NCBI GenBank assembly: GCA_037176725.1
Contig: JAZBRS010000014.1
Coordinates: forward strand, 76,986,501-77,050,500
Length of the DNA stretch: 64,000 nt
Source: Posidonia oceanica
Lineage: Eukaryota; Streptophyta; Magnoliopsida; Alismatales; Posidoniaceae
Direction of reading: 5' to 3'
Positions 46,035 to 58,065 of this stretch are shown piece by piece (position 1 is the first letter of the stretch; every line of letters starts with the position of its first letter). Below the pieces are notes generated by a model, which saw only the letters and a list, made by a program, of their open reading frames with translations, was not told the DNA's origin and did no database searches. The translations under genes were made by a program, and so were the position numbers.

Positions 46035-47760
46035 ATGGTTTAAAGTCATGTTTGCTTTCCTTTATGCTTCTAAATGCCATGTTTCAAATAATGTTTTTCT
46101 GACGTGGTTTTCCTTCCATATTTTCATGATAGCTTGCCTCTGTGTTGGACGCTAGGCGCTGCAGTGTTTTATGTTATACGCAGGCCACCTTGCGTCTTAC
46201 ATTCCTGTGTGTTTGCTTGACTTTAATAACTACTTAAAAGCCATTTTGCTTGAATGTTTGTTTGATCCAGGCATGCATGCTAATATATGGGTCTTCTTTC
46301 AGTCATTTGTAGATTTATACAATGTTTTTTTATCAAGTTTGCATGCTAAGCTTTGTGCCTTTGCCTTCTCTACGTTGGACGCTGAGCGCTCCAGCGTTTT
46401 ATGTAAAACGCTGGGTACTCAAGCGTTCAACCACCTGCTTTGGCTTGAACTAGTTTTATGCTTGTATCTTGTTCTTTAAATCTTCTTGGCCTCTTATCTA
46501 GCTTGTATAGCATGATTTGCATGTCTTCCTGTTATCATATTGCATTTGCATCACATTTACATATTCAGCATGCATGCATACCTTTCAAAATCCAAGTCCA
46601 GGTAATGGACGCTGGTGATCCCAGCGTCCAATGTTAGACGCTACTAATCCCAGCATTTAACACTATCTGCTTGTTTAAAACAGATTTGTCGCTTGCATTC
46701 GATTTCTGAGCTGTTGCTTAAATCTCTCGGCATGGTTTTATCTGTCCCTAGCTTTTACATGGCATTAAAGTATTTGTTTTCCAAACATGCATCCTTTCTT
46801 GCAGTGCAGCTATCTCTTTGTGTTGGACGCTGTGGTAACATGCATCCTATGTTGGACGCAGATGTTCCCAGCGTTCAACACTCTGGGTCTGTGGTCTCCA
46901 TATTTCGTGCCCGATCTTAGTTTTTCGTGCTTCGATTGCTATTGCTCTGATTGTCTGGCTTGCTCTACTTTGTCCTTGCTTTTTATTTGATATTAATATC
47001 ATATTTTATTAGTTGTGCATGCTTGTTCTGTAGGTTTCCTATCCTCTGTGTAGGACGCTGGGTTTCCCAACGTCCAACACTTTAACTTTGCTGCAGTTTG
47101 TTTCCTTGTGCCGTCTCTGATTCTAACCTCGTGTTTTGGGTTTGTTTGCTCCTAGGGCATGTTTTGGCACCCTTGCACTTAGTCTAACAATGGTTTTTAG
47201 ATTTCACGCCTTAGTCGTGTTTTCCCGTCCTGTTTTCGCCTCCTTGCAGCATTTTAAACTTTAATTAATCACTTTTAAACAAGGTATGCTAAGCTCTGCA
47301 TGGTTTATAATTGCATATTGCATACTGCCTTAGGGCGAACATAAACCGGCATTTATTTGCCAAGATTTGCCACACAATAGTGGATCAGTTAAGAAAGATC
47401 GATTCCTCGGGCATGTCGGGGGTGCCTAATACCTTTCCCGCATGTAACAGGAGTCCTTACCCTTTCTCTGGACCGCATTAACTCTGTGTCACACATTTGG
47501 ATCGGATTTGCATACTTTTAAAATGCATAAGTTTCTTGCATGTTTCTTATACGGTTTTCCTAGTTTTTCTGTTTTAATAAATTAGGTGGTGACTCATTGT
47601 CTTTTCTTTCATTTTCCTTTTGCATTTGCCTCTGCTTTTTTTGGTGTTTTCGAGTCAAATGTCCCTCTTTGGATCCACCCGCTAATAGTGGCCTACTATT
47701 GGTCGGTGCACGCGAGCTTTGGCATCGTGCATGGACACGCTGATTTTCAGGGTTACTACA
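46035..47760 (+). mobile_element. Element G: right piece of the plus-strand C/G-family LTR
   Basis: Continues 6643. Carries five hairpin modules, the conserved segment GGTGCCTAATACCTTTCCCG (within 47389-47464), a PBS-like TGGTGACTCATTG (47587), and ends GGGTTACTACA at 47760, matching the LTR end of element C (GGATTACTACA, 2702 minus). No PBS follows, so it is a 3' LTR or solo LTR. Confidence 0.75.
46142..47078. repeat. Five hairpin modules at about 230-base spacing in LTR G
   Basis: GTTGGACGC...GCGTTCAAC-type modules start near 46142, 46374, 46603, 46822 and 47050 (spacings 232, 229, 219, 228). The last is a single stem-loop. Same design as in element C on the opposite strand. Confidence 0.85.
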
Positions 47761-48672
47761 ATATGTCTAAGGCACGTTTTGATCGCACGGGTTTATGGCG
47801 CATTTGGGTCATCTTGGGTTCAATGTAAGGAGAGATTTTCAAGGTTGATTCGTAGACCCTAGAGCACCCCTATATTGTTTGTGGAGAATTAGTATGTTAA
47901 CGGATTGAGGATCTTTGAATAAATCAAGCTTATTGTTAGTGCTTGTATTCATGGTTTATTATGGTGCTTATCTTTGGAAGTTTGTGGGTTTCGTAATGAC
48001 AACCTTGATGATCAGTTGGATAATTCTATGATTGGTTTTATGTGTTTTTGGATGTCTCTGCATGCAATATCCAAGTGGCTGTGCAAGGTCTTCTTGTTGA
48101 GTAACATTTGGTCGTTGGCTCCCTTGCATGTGTTGGTAGGAGTGCTTTTCGTGGCATGGCTGCTTGGGAGCATCATTCCACCTACACTCGTGGTCATGCG
48201 AGGGGAGGGCTATATAAGCCAACCCACTCAACACTAGATTCACCACCACTGCTTAAGTTCAGAGAGCGAGAGAGAGTGTGAGAGTGAAGGTGAGAGAGAG
48301 AAGAAGAGGGTGATCCACGGGTGAGAGGGGGGAGCCGAGGGCCTTACATGCGTCATGGGAGGTGTAGCAGACACTCCTTCTCCTCCATGGGTGTTTCTCT
48401 TCAGTGCTTCTGCAATCTTTGACAAGCTCAAGCAGTGGGGAACTTTGGTAAGCCGTTGGGTCGTGGTGGGTTCCTTTTGTGATTTTCTTGCCACGAGCCT
48501 AACATTGGCTCTTTACCTGATTTGAGGTGGTGCCGGAGTTCGACAAGGAGGTCGAGTGTTGTGTGAGGCTGAGGGTCTGTGCCAACGAGCTTGAACAAGC
48601 TACAGTGGCCACGAACGTTTGTTGGGTTCCTAGGCATTGAGGTGAGTCTGGTTTGGTTTTGTATTTGGGTAT
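47761..48672 (+). other. Unclassified DNA with a promoter-like segment
   Basis: Not matched elsewhere in the window. TATATAAG at 48211, a GAGAGA-rich leader-like stretch (48255-48310), an ATG at 48356 opening about 55 codons, and a splice-donor-like TTTG|GTAAGC near 48451. It could be the 5' end of a host transcript or of another LTR; neither can be decided here. Element B starts at 48673; 48668-48672 (GGTAT) is its candidate duplication. Confidence 0.4.
48211..48218 (+). promoter_or_regulatory. Candidate TATA box
   Basis: GGGCTATATAAGCC followed 30-40 bases later by CAACACTAG and a GAGAGA-rich leader. Only sequence context supports it. Confidence 0.4.
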
Positions 48673-51600
48673 TGTTGACACCCCATCTTGACAGGCTTGG
48701 ATCCTTGGGGCCCTCCTGGTGATTGCTGGACTCAAACCTAACCCAAAACCAAACCCTAACCCTCTTCTTTACCCTTCAAAACCAGCCAACTTGACCTAAG
48801 CCTTTACCCCTCTTCCCAAGTTCAAAACCTGACCAAAACCCATAGGAAAATCCACCAACACTCACTTAACAAGCCTACCCAAGAACCTAGAAATTTCCAA
48901 ACCTAGACCATTCCCAAAAACCCTAGAAAACCTAGGCAAAACTCCCCTTTTTCTACACCTTGAAACCCCTCCAAAACCTTCTTAGAATCAAACCAAAACT
49001 TCAGGACCAACACCTCAAACCCTAGACTACCCACTCACCAATTTTCACCCCATTCCAAGACCCTTAAGACCCCCTTTCATCCAAATTATCCTTTTCTCTC
49101 TCTGGGATTATCATTTTCTCTCTCCTCTCTCTCTCCTGATTATCATCTCTCTTTTCATCCCCTTTTTGCCCTTTCTCTGGTTTGGCTGTGGGCCCCCTCT
49201 GTACTTCTATCCCTTTTCTATCTTATTCCTATTTTTACTTTATTTTTAGCACTTTCCCTAATTTTTTAAAAAAATCATTTCTCTCCAACCTATCTCTTTT
49301 CCTTTTATTTCCCTCTTTTCCCCTTTTCCTTCTTCCTTCTCTTTTCCTTTTCCCTCTCTTGCAAAAATCCATAAAAGCCCCTAAAAATCTGTAAAACCCC
49401 AAAATATAAAAGAAACAAATCAGAACCCTAAGAGAAACAATTAAAAAACATTAAACAAGCAATTAAAAACCTAAACTTAACTAAATCAAACTAAAAGGAA
49501 AACCAAGCATGTAAGCAAAAAAATGCAAAACAAATCAAAAGAAAACACTGAAAAACCAAGGAAAAAACTAAAATAAGACCAAAACCCACCAAAAGTAAAA
49601 ACCCCATCAGAAGAATTAAAAAAATAAACCCTAATAAGAAGAATTAAAAATCAAGCACTAAAACAAATAATTAAAGAAGCAAAAAGACTTAACCTAATAA
49701 ACATAAGAAAAAGCAAGTTAAAAAAAAAAACTTAATTAAAAGGAAAAGAAAAACACACTTAAAAGACTTAAAAACACCCCATCAAATCAGAGAAATCTAA
49801 CTTAAAACTTCAAGAAAAAAATCAACAAATAAAAACCAAAGCATAATTTAAAAGACTTAAGAAGGAAAAAACCCTAAGAAGACTAAGATTTAAAAGCCTA
49901 AAACCAATCCTGATTAATACGAAAATAAATCTAAAAAAATCCTAATCAATATCCTAAGTGTCCAACAAGGGAAACACAATTTTTAAAACAATTTAAAACA
50001 AGGTTTAACAAACATTTAATCAAGTGAAAACCAATTAAAAGCAAAACCAAAACCCTAAAACCCTAATCAAGCCCAAAACACATTAATCAACCCAAAATGG
50101 CCATTAAAAAGTTTAATTAAAACCCTAATTCACATCACAACCTTTCTAGTATTTTTATTTATTTTTAGTTCATTTTTACTAATTTTATTTCCCCATTCTA
50201 CCCTCTCTTCTTTCTTACTTCTCTTTTTCTTTCTTTCCTTTCCTTACTGGGCCCAATCCAGCCCGTTTTTCTTTTTTCTTTTATTTCTTTTTTTCCTTCG
50301 GCCCGCAGCAGTCCGGCCCAGCCTTCTCCACCCCTTCTTCCTCCTTCACCTTCTCTGCATTTTTCCACCGGTTTTCTCCCGCGGCCAGCAACAGTCCTCC
50401 CTCCTTCATTTTTGAATTCAAGCTTCCATCCTGTCACCTACAGCAGCTCGCCGCTTCTCCTCTATCTCAGCACCATTTCCGGGAGGCATTGAATGCCAGT
50501 CGCCTCGCCGACGCCCGTCGTTTCTGCTGCAGTGCCGCCGGTGGAATTCAAACCTCCAGCGCGCCCAGCAGCCTCCGTCCTCTGATAAAAGCCAGCCCTT
50601 CAGTCCTCCTTGATCGCTTTTTGACGCTCCAAAAGAGAGAGAGCTGAAAACCAGAGAATTCTCCAGCAAAACCTTCTTCTTCTCCCTCTGAAAATCCAGC
50701 AGAACTTCCCCTTCCGTTTCCAGCAATCCAAGCCCCTTCCAAGCCTCAATTTCTCTCCCAATTGATCCCCCAAGTTCACCCAGAAACCCAGCAATCTTCC
50801 TTCACCCTTCCACGGCCTTTCCACCACCCAGAACCACCACCAGTTCACCTGAATCCACCGCAGAAGCTAACTGCAAGCCAACTCCAATCTCTTCTGAAAT
50901 TACCTTCACCACAGTCCACCGCATCTTCCCAAATCCTTCCCCAACACTCACCTGCACTCCACCTTCCAGAAACACCAGACCTTCAACCCTATCCCTCACC
51001 ACCGCCTGAGATTTCCACTACAAACACCTTGCCTCACTTCTGTCCAAAATCAGCCCGTCTTTCCAATTTCTCGCCACACGCTCCAGAACCCCAATCCAAC
51101 CATCCAGAATCACTCCCCGAGCCTCCAGCTACCTCCCGGAAGGCTCCACCAGCTCCGACGAGCAGCAACACCCTCCCCCCATCTCCAGTCACTTTGCTGA
51201 ACCCAAAAGGTGCCAGATTCTGCTCCGAGCTTCGAAGCTCGCGTCCGATCACTCAGGGAGCACCGGAAGCTCGCTCTGAGCCAGCTCCAACCTCCGCAAG
51301 CACCCGACAGTCGCCGCTGCAACTGCACGACCATCGCCGGCCAGCTCCGACACTGCTGAGGTCGGGAGGACGCACCAGACACGCGAAAAGGTAATTCTTC
51401 ACCTCCTCAGCTCTCTCTCCTTCCTCTGATGCTTTCCCGCCAACCAGAACCAGTTCTCCGGCCTTCCTGCTCCGTCCTCGACTCGCCGGTCAGTTCCTCT
51501 TCTCCGGCGCCGGTCCCCTGATCTCCAGACGCTCCGCCCAGCAGAACGGACTCCCAACGGTTCCCAGAGCTCCGCACGGACGTCAGCTCCAGCTCCCGCC

Positions 51601-54311
51601 GTCTCGCGCCTCCCCAAGCCCCCTGTGTCGGCGGTGGTGAGCGCTGGTGGCTCACTGCCACAGTGCCAGCCACCGCCGGCATTACTGTGCATTTATTTTC
51701 TTAATTATAAAGTTTCTGTGTGAATATTGCATGTCTGCCTTAAGTTATTTCATTTTCGCGTTCTGGTCCTTATGCCTTTTAATCTGCTTAGTTTTTAATT
51801 TAAAACCATGCTAAATTGCTGCTTTTATCTCTGCTTTTCAGTATTTTCTTTCCAGTCCTTTTACTATGTTGTGCTGTTGTAACTTTTTGCATTTTAGCCC
51901 TTCTGTTTTTTATTTTTTCATACAAGTCCTGCCCTAAATCAGTTCATCTAATTGCATGCATTTTACCATATGAAATTGCATTCTGCATCCCTGCATGTTT
52001 CTAATTTTGCATCTAGGTCCTGTGCACTATAGTAACTTAGGTTTCATTTTTAATTTTGCATACTGCATTGCATATTTTACCTCCTGATTTTTCATTTTTG
52101 CATTTAGGTCCATTTTAAATGGATAGTAACTATTTGCATGCATTTTTGCTTACTGCAATGCATTTTGGCCCCTGTTTTTTTTTTTCAAAAATTACACATC
52201 AGTCCTTTTCAGTGTTTTCAGAGCATATTTACCATACAAAATTGCATATTTGACCCCTGCATGATTCAAAAATCACACATAGGTCCCTGCATCTTTTAAA
52301 AACCATGTAAAAAGACTGTTTGCCCCTAAAAATGCATCTTAGCTCCTATGCTTACAAAATTGCATGTAGACCCTCCACTTGCATTCCCAGACTCCCCAGG
52401 ACCCTGTTTGCTGGAAAATTTGCATTTTAGACCCCAGTTTTTTCAAAATTGCACTCTAATTTCTTTTTGTTTTCAAAACTTCTTCCAATGCATACCCTCT
52501 TTTCAAATTAGCTTTCTGAGCCCAGTCTTTTGCAAAATAACCCTCTGCCCTCTTCTGTTTTCAAAATCCTCCTCTATGGACCCCATCTTTTGTGAAAATT
52601 TGCATTTTAGTCCATTTTCTTTTTCAAAAATGCTTTTGAACTCCTGTCTTTTCCAAGTTTGTTCCCCTTGTTTCTCCTTGCTTGTGCATGCATTCTGCAT
52701 TCATTTAGTCTTGCATTTTAGCATCCTTTTGCACACACTAAGCACCTTTAGCTCCCCTTCACCTGGGAGGACCTTTTGCACACCCCTAGGACCTCCTGAA
52801 CACCTAGATCTGTTCTTCTCCCCTGTTCTGGCCCTTCTGCCTTGAAGCTGCGATATCTTCCGATCCGGCCGTTGGATCTTCTCAAGCAAGCTGCCCAGGC
52901 GATCGCAGCAAAGCGCTCTTCAGCATGGACCAAGCAGATCTCAGATCAGGCTCCAGGATTTCCAGGTATGTCCTCCTGAACCCCTGCATTGCATTCATTT
53001 GCATGCCATTTGCATAGTTTTCCTCGTTTTCGATTTCTGTTTCTTTGAGCATGTAGAATAGGGCCTCCTCTTCTTGTCTATCAACTCAGATCTCCTTTTC
53101 GCGTTTCCCTATGTGTTTTGTGTTGAGTTTTCCCTGGATTTACCACTTAATGTGACTTTCTTCCCCCTTTTCCACGATCCGATCGCATCGTGAGCTTTGG
53201 GCAGCATGCGAGACACGTCGTGGAGCGGTTTAGTGGGAAATGGTCATAAAGAGGTGGTAATCCCCCCGTTTGCTCACTCTCCCCTTTGTAGGTCTTCACA
53301 CCTACCCTAGGTGGTCCTAAACAACGTCTGTTCTTACACACACATTGTTTTGCTCCTCTTTGGCATCTTCTGATCTCATCTTTGCATTTAGCATTCGCAC
53401 AGTTTTTCGAGGTTTTATCTCGCAGCTTTTGGCACCGTTTTGCGTGCCCGTTCTCGTTTTGGCACCGTTTTGCGTGCCTGCTTTGTCTTTCACATCGTTT
53501 TGCGTGCTCGCCCTGTTTTTGGCATAGTTTTATGTGCCCGTCACCGTCTTTCGCACCGATTTGCGTGCCGCCTTGCTTTCTCGCCCGTTTTGCGTGTCGA
53601 TCTTGTCTTTTTGCACCGTTTTGCGTGCTTTCTTGTTTTTCGCCTCGTTTTGCATGTTTTACGCCGTTTTCTCTTGCATGTCGATTGCATTGCATGGTTT
53701 TACCGTTGTTTTGCTTTTTCGCTTGCATTTGCATATAGGGCTGTGATGCTTACTGCCTGGAGTTCTCACGAGCCAGGTTTCGCCTAGTTCGGAACATAGA
53801 CAGCGTAGCTGAGCACTTAGACAGCACGTTTACTTCCTTGCCCTGCATCTCTCCACTTAGAGCACACCTTGAGCATCCATTTAGGCATTCATAGGCACAT
53901 AGGCATTCAATCCTACATTTCCCTGCGTATGCGAGCGTAAGCCTAGAAAGACCGATTCTCGGGCGTGTCGGGGGTGCCTAACACCTTCCCCGCACGTAAC
54001 AGGAGTCCTTGCCCTGCCTTTTGGCCCGCAGTGACCATGCCACCCTTATCCTAGGCTAGAGTCATCTCATTTGCATGTATTTGCATTTGTTTCCTTTGCA
54101 TTGCTTTGCTTTGCATTTCTTGCTTGGTTTTGCGTGTTAATCCACGCATTTCCCCCGGTTTTCCTTGTCTCCCGTTAATAGACATGGTGGCGACTCTGAT
54201 TTGTCTTATCTTTCTCTTTTCTCCTCGATTTCAAGTGTTTTCGAGTCGAGCCTCTTCCTCGGATCGAATCGCCGCTGAATAGCGAGCCTGATTCCGATCG
54301 GGATCGCTACA
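48673..54311 (+). repeat. Element B 5' LTR
   Basis: 5639 bases, TGTTGACACC to GATCGCTACA. Clearly more different from A's LTRs than these are from each other. Landmarks: weak TATA (GATAAAAG, 50584), donor-like AAG|GTAATT (51390/51391), GCAT array 51720-52640, donor CAG|GTATG (52965/52966), 31-base array 53410-53690, acceptor-like CATATAG|GG (53738), conserved segment 53939-54016 and PBS-like TGGCGACTCTGATT (54188). Confidence 0.95.
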
Positions 54312-54312
54312 G

Positions 54313-54334
54313 TGGCGACTCTGCTAGGGATAGC
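54313..54334 (+). promoter_or_regulatory. Primer-binding site of element B
   Basis: TGGCGACTCTGCTAGGGATA begins one base after the LTR. Confidence 0.9.
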
Positions 54335-55639
54335 TAGACTCTGGCTTTCGTTCCCGGCTTTTCGCTCGCCTGTTTTCGCAGTTTTGCCTATCTTGTGTGC
54401 CTTCTTTGCCTGTTTTGCTCGCTTTTCTGTGCAAACTCCTAGAAAGTCGCTTTGTAGCTACTTTGCCTAGGCTTTGCACCTCTTTCGTCTCGGCTTGCGC
54501 TCCCTTTCGCTTGGCTTTGCTTCTCTGCTTGTTTATTTACTTATTGTCTTGCTTATGCTCTTACTTCCTTTACAGCTTATTTGTCTTTATTTTCTTTGCC
54601 TTACTTGCTTATTACTGCTTTAGTTATCGCACATTGCATGTCTACATACTTGTTTGGCAACAATACATGCTTTTTGAATGTTGAATGCTTCTTTTACACC
54701 TTTGCTATGTCACTACGCACGCACATGCCTTGCATACATGCCTTTTGACTTGATGAATGTTTTTCTTCACCATTATGCTCACAAACACCTGCACATGCCA
54801 TGCACTTGCCTTTTGTTGTGTTGTATGATTGTCTGCCTGCCATTCTTGACTGATTTTCTTCCCTTTCGCACATGCCATGCCTAGGATAGTAGAAACTTGT
54901 TTGCTCTCCCCATGGTTAACTAAAAACCGCAAGTAAAAAGAACTCCTAGGAGCAACTAGAGACTCTGAACAATCCTTCACTCCCTCTGGTTAATAAAATG
55001 TGCAAGATAAAAAACTCTAATCATTTGCATAAGCATCATATAGGGCATGCATTCTTCTCATCTGAGTCCACCTATTAGTCTGCGAAGGACGGTCCCGGCT
55101 TCTTGTTCCACCGCTTTGGGCGTGGCACGAGCCAGTCGGTCTGTCCCCCCCTCGTCCGGGGGTCGTGTCGGTGTTAGTAGAGGGTACCACCCACGCTTTG
55201 GCGGGGTAGAGGCCACCAACGCACCACCCTGTCATTTCCTGAGCTTTGGGCCGGGAGTTAGACAGGGAACCTAATTTTCTGACCTGAGTCGGTGACCCGT
55301 ACACCCAGGGATACCCGAAGTAGATTGCCTTACTAGGACACACTAGTAAGGTGAGGGGGCATACTAGAAAGCATGCATATCATTCATGCATTTAACTAAC
55401 TCATTTGCATTCATCTTTTGGTTTCTAACCCCTAATTTCCTTCTGTTGTGTCAGCGTGATCGGTAAAGCGAGTTTCCCTTTGCTAGAGCTCGAGTACCGA
55501 CCCTCGTTGACACCCCTTGTGCGACTTCATTCGCGACCATTCCCCCTCTGAGCTATCCCCATTTGTGACGATAGCTCCTTTTAGGACTCACCGCTTGAAC
55601 ACTCGTCGCAGCCCTATTCTCACGCGATCTAGGTCAGCA
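54335..55639 (+). other. Untranslated leader of element B
   Basis: No gene. Contains the leader block shared with A and C (55080-55300). Near the gag start GTTGACACCCC (55506-55516) repeats the LTR start. Confidence 0.85.
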
Positions 55640-58065
55640 ATGGCCCAGTACGTCAGTGAGCCTCTTTTCACTCCTGCCACGGAGGGTGTTTCCATTCCGG
55701 CCCCTCCGGTTGCTCCTTCTGTCCCCCTTGTTCCCCCTCCGACGCCAGGGTTTCCTCCCCTGACGTCTCTAGGTTCTCAGTACGTCCCGGGACAGTGGCA
55801 AGCATCTCTCCCTCCGGATCCGGTCGCCGAATCCATCTTGACGACCGTTACTCGCGTTTCGGAGATGCCACTGCCCCCTCCATCCCAGGGATACGTCGCT
55901 TTCGACATCCCTTCCTCCGTCGCTGCGACCTTTGCTATAGAATCCTTCCCTCCCAGACAGTCTGTGTCCGTACCACTTGTTTCTCAGCCTTCGCTGGCAC
56001 TGCACTTCAGCGTCCCCACTGGCGAGACGCCCGAGGCGCAGTACCAGCACCTGATGGAGCTTGCCCAAAAACTACAGGGCATGGCTCTATCAATTCGTCC
56101 TTCTTCTATTCCTGTCGTTCCTTAGGTTCCTTTGAGGCCAGTTCCTGCATTCCATGCATCGACCTCCACACCTCCGCCTCGACCATCGTCTCAACTGCTC
56201 ACAGTTCCGACAATGGGGGCTCGTTTACCGCCTCCTACTGCACAACACTTAGCACAGCATGCTCCACTTCCCTCTGGTGGTCAGTCTTTTGGACCGGCTG
56301 GAGCCCAGTACCTCATTGGCTCGCTGTCTGGCACTCCGCCTGTACAGCAACTGGTGCTCCGTCATCCTACCCCTGTCACAGCACAGCATGGCATCTACTC
56401 TTCTCCTCTGCACCAGGTCCAGCATCCTGCCTACACTCCTGCATACACAGTCCCCCAGCACGGATACGCCGGCCATCCCGTTGCTCCACCAGGCGACGCT
56501 ATGGTAGATCCGGAGGAGCACTTAGGTGCGACCCATTCGGCGTATGTGCTCGCTACCCCTGCTGATCCCTCTCCTACAGCAGCAATCCCAGACCCCATCA
56601 ATAACCGGATGGACGTCTTAGAGAAGGCACTACGACTAGTGTAGGGTACTGAGCACTAGACCTACCAATTCCGGGACCTCTGCTGCTTTCCAGAGGCGGT
56701 ACTCCCTCCGAAGTTCAAAATCCCGGACTTCGAGAAGTATAATGGTAGGGGCTGCCCCGTAGCACACCAGAAGGCGTATTGCGGTGATCTCGCTGAGCTT
56801 CAGGCTGACGAGAGGTTGCTGATCCGCTTGTTCCAGAAGAGTTTGACCAGGCCGGCACTCAAGTGGTTCACATCGCTTGATATGTCAGCCATCAAAACTT
56901 GGAACGACCTCTGTCAGGCGTTCCTGGAACAATACTCCTTCAACCTCGATCTGGTCCCAAAGAGGGCGGACTTGATCGCAATCAAGCAGAATTCTGGCGA
57001 GCCGTTCGGGGAGTACATCGGCCGCTGGCGCGCCCTTGCCTCTCAGGTTCGAGATAGACCCTCTGATGAGGAGTCTATCGAGATCGTTATCAAAGGGGCG
57101 CAGCCGTCTCTCGGAGCTCTGCTTAGCATCCAACCAGTCACTACTTTTGCGGCACTCATCAGAGCTGGAGCGCGCGTGGAGAGTTCTTTGCGGAGTGGCA
57201 ACTTCCCAGCTCTCTCTGCGTTCGCTAAGCAGGCAGTGATCAGCAGTAACAGTGCCAACAGCAGCACCTCCAACAACAACAGCAGCAGCAGCAACAACCG
57301 CCGGAAGAGGAAGGATTCGCCGAAACCCGCTGTTGCATTCGTCAACTCCCCTGCTGTGCCTGTTCGCTTGCCATCCCGGCCTGCCCCAGCTCAGATGGTG
57401 TACGCTCCTGCACCTAGGAATCCACACACACCACACATCACTACCACCGCTAGGCCGGTCTATCCTGCCGCACCGGTTCAGCAAGGCTCACACCCAAGGC
57501 AAAGAAGGCCACCCATTGAGAGGCGTAGTTTCACCCCACTGGTGGAACCACTCACGGCCATCTTGCCAAAGGTTGCATCGCTCCTGAAGTTCCCGGAGGT
57601 TCGTCCACCGCCAAGTCCTCTACCGCATTGGTTTAGGTCGGACCTCTTCTGCAATTTCCATCGAAGTGTCGGGCATTCGACGGACAATTGCTTCTCCCTG
57701 CGAACGCTATTCAGGATTTAATCGAATCGGGAACGATTGTGATTGACACGCACGAGGCATCCACTCAAGCACACACTCATGCATCTGCACACTCAGCTGT
57801 TTCCCCTCATTCTGACATCCCCCGCCAACCTTTACCGGAGCACACTCATCCGGGAGGGGCGGGAACCTCAGGCATCCACTCTGTCTTTCCTTCTGGGCCT
57901 GCTACCTTTGTAGTAGACCCTTCTAATCTCATCTCTGACATCTCTGAGCCTTTCCCAGTCAGTCTCTATCTCGCGGCAGTTGCCGGCTCCGAGTCGGGAA
58001 TTCACCTGATCCGACCGCGTGCCAGGCCGGAGCGCCCTCTCGCGCCTCCCACCGTGCTTCCCTAG
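55640..58065 (+). pseudogene. gag: gag of element B
   Basis: Starts at ATG 55640 (MAQYVSEPLF); the frame is open a little upstream but without an ATG. Order: Pro-rich N-terminal region, capsid-type domain (about 56690-57230, with KWFTSLDMSAIKTWNDL and GEYIGRWRALASQ), Ser/Asn-rich linker, zinc knuckle CX2HX4HX4C (57650-57691), Pro/Ser-rich tail. Breaks: TAG 56123-56125 (GAG in A), TAG 56642-56644 and 56657-56659 (both CAG in A), one G missing near 57702 (CGG in A, CG here), TAG 58063-58065. After the lost G the frame is that of pol, so the parent was one continuous gag-pol frame. Confidence 0.92.

Noticed and set aside
50762..51394. 210-codon Pro/Ser-rich frame; similar ones at 38203-38772 and 9515-9910
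   Set aside because: GC-rich LTR leader sequence just downstream of the TATA region. The frames are not conserved in length or phase among the LTRs. Better seen as untranslated leader.
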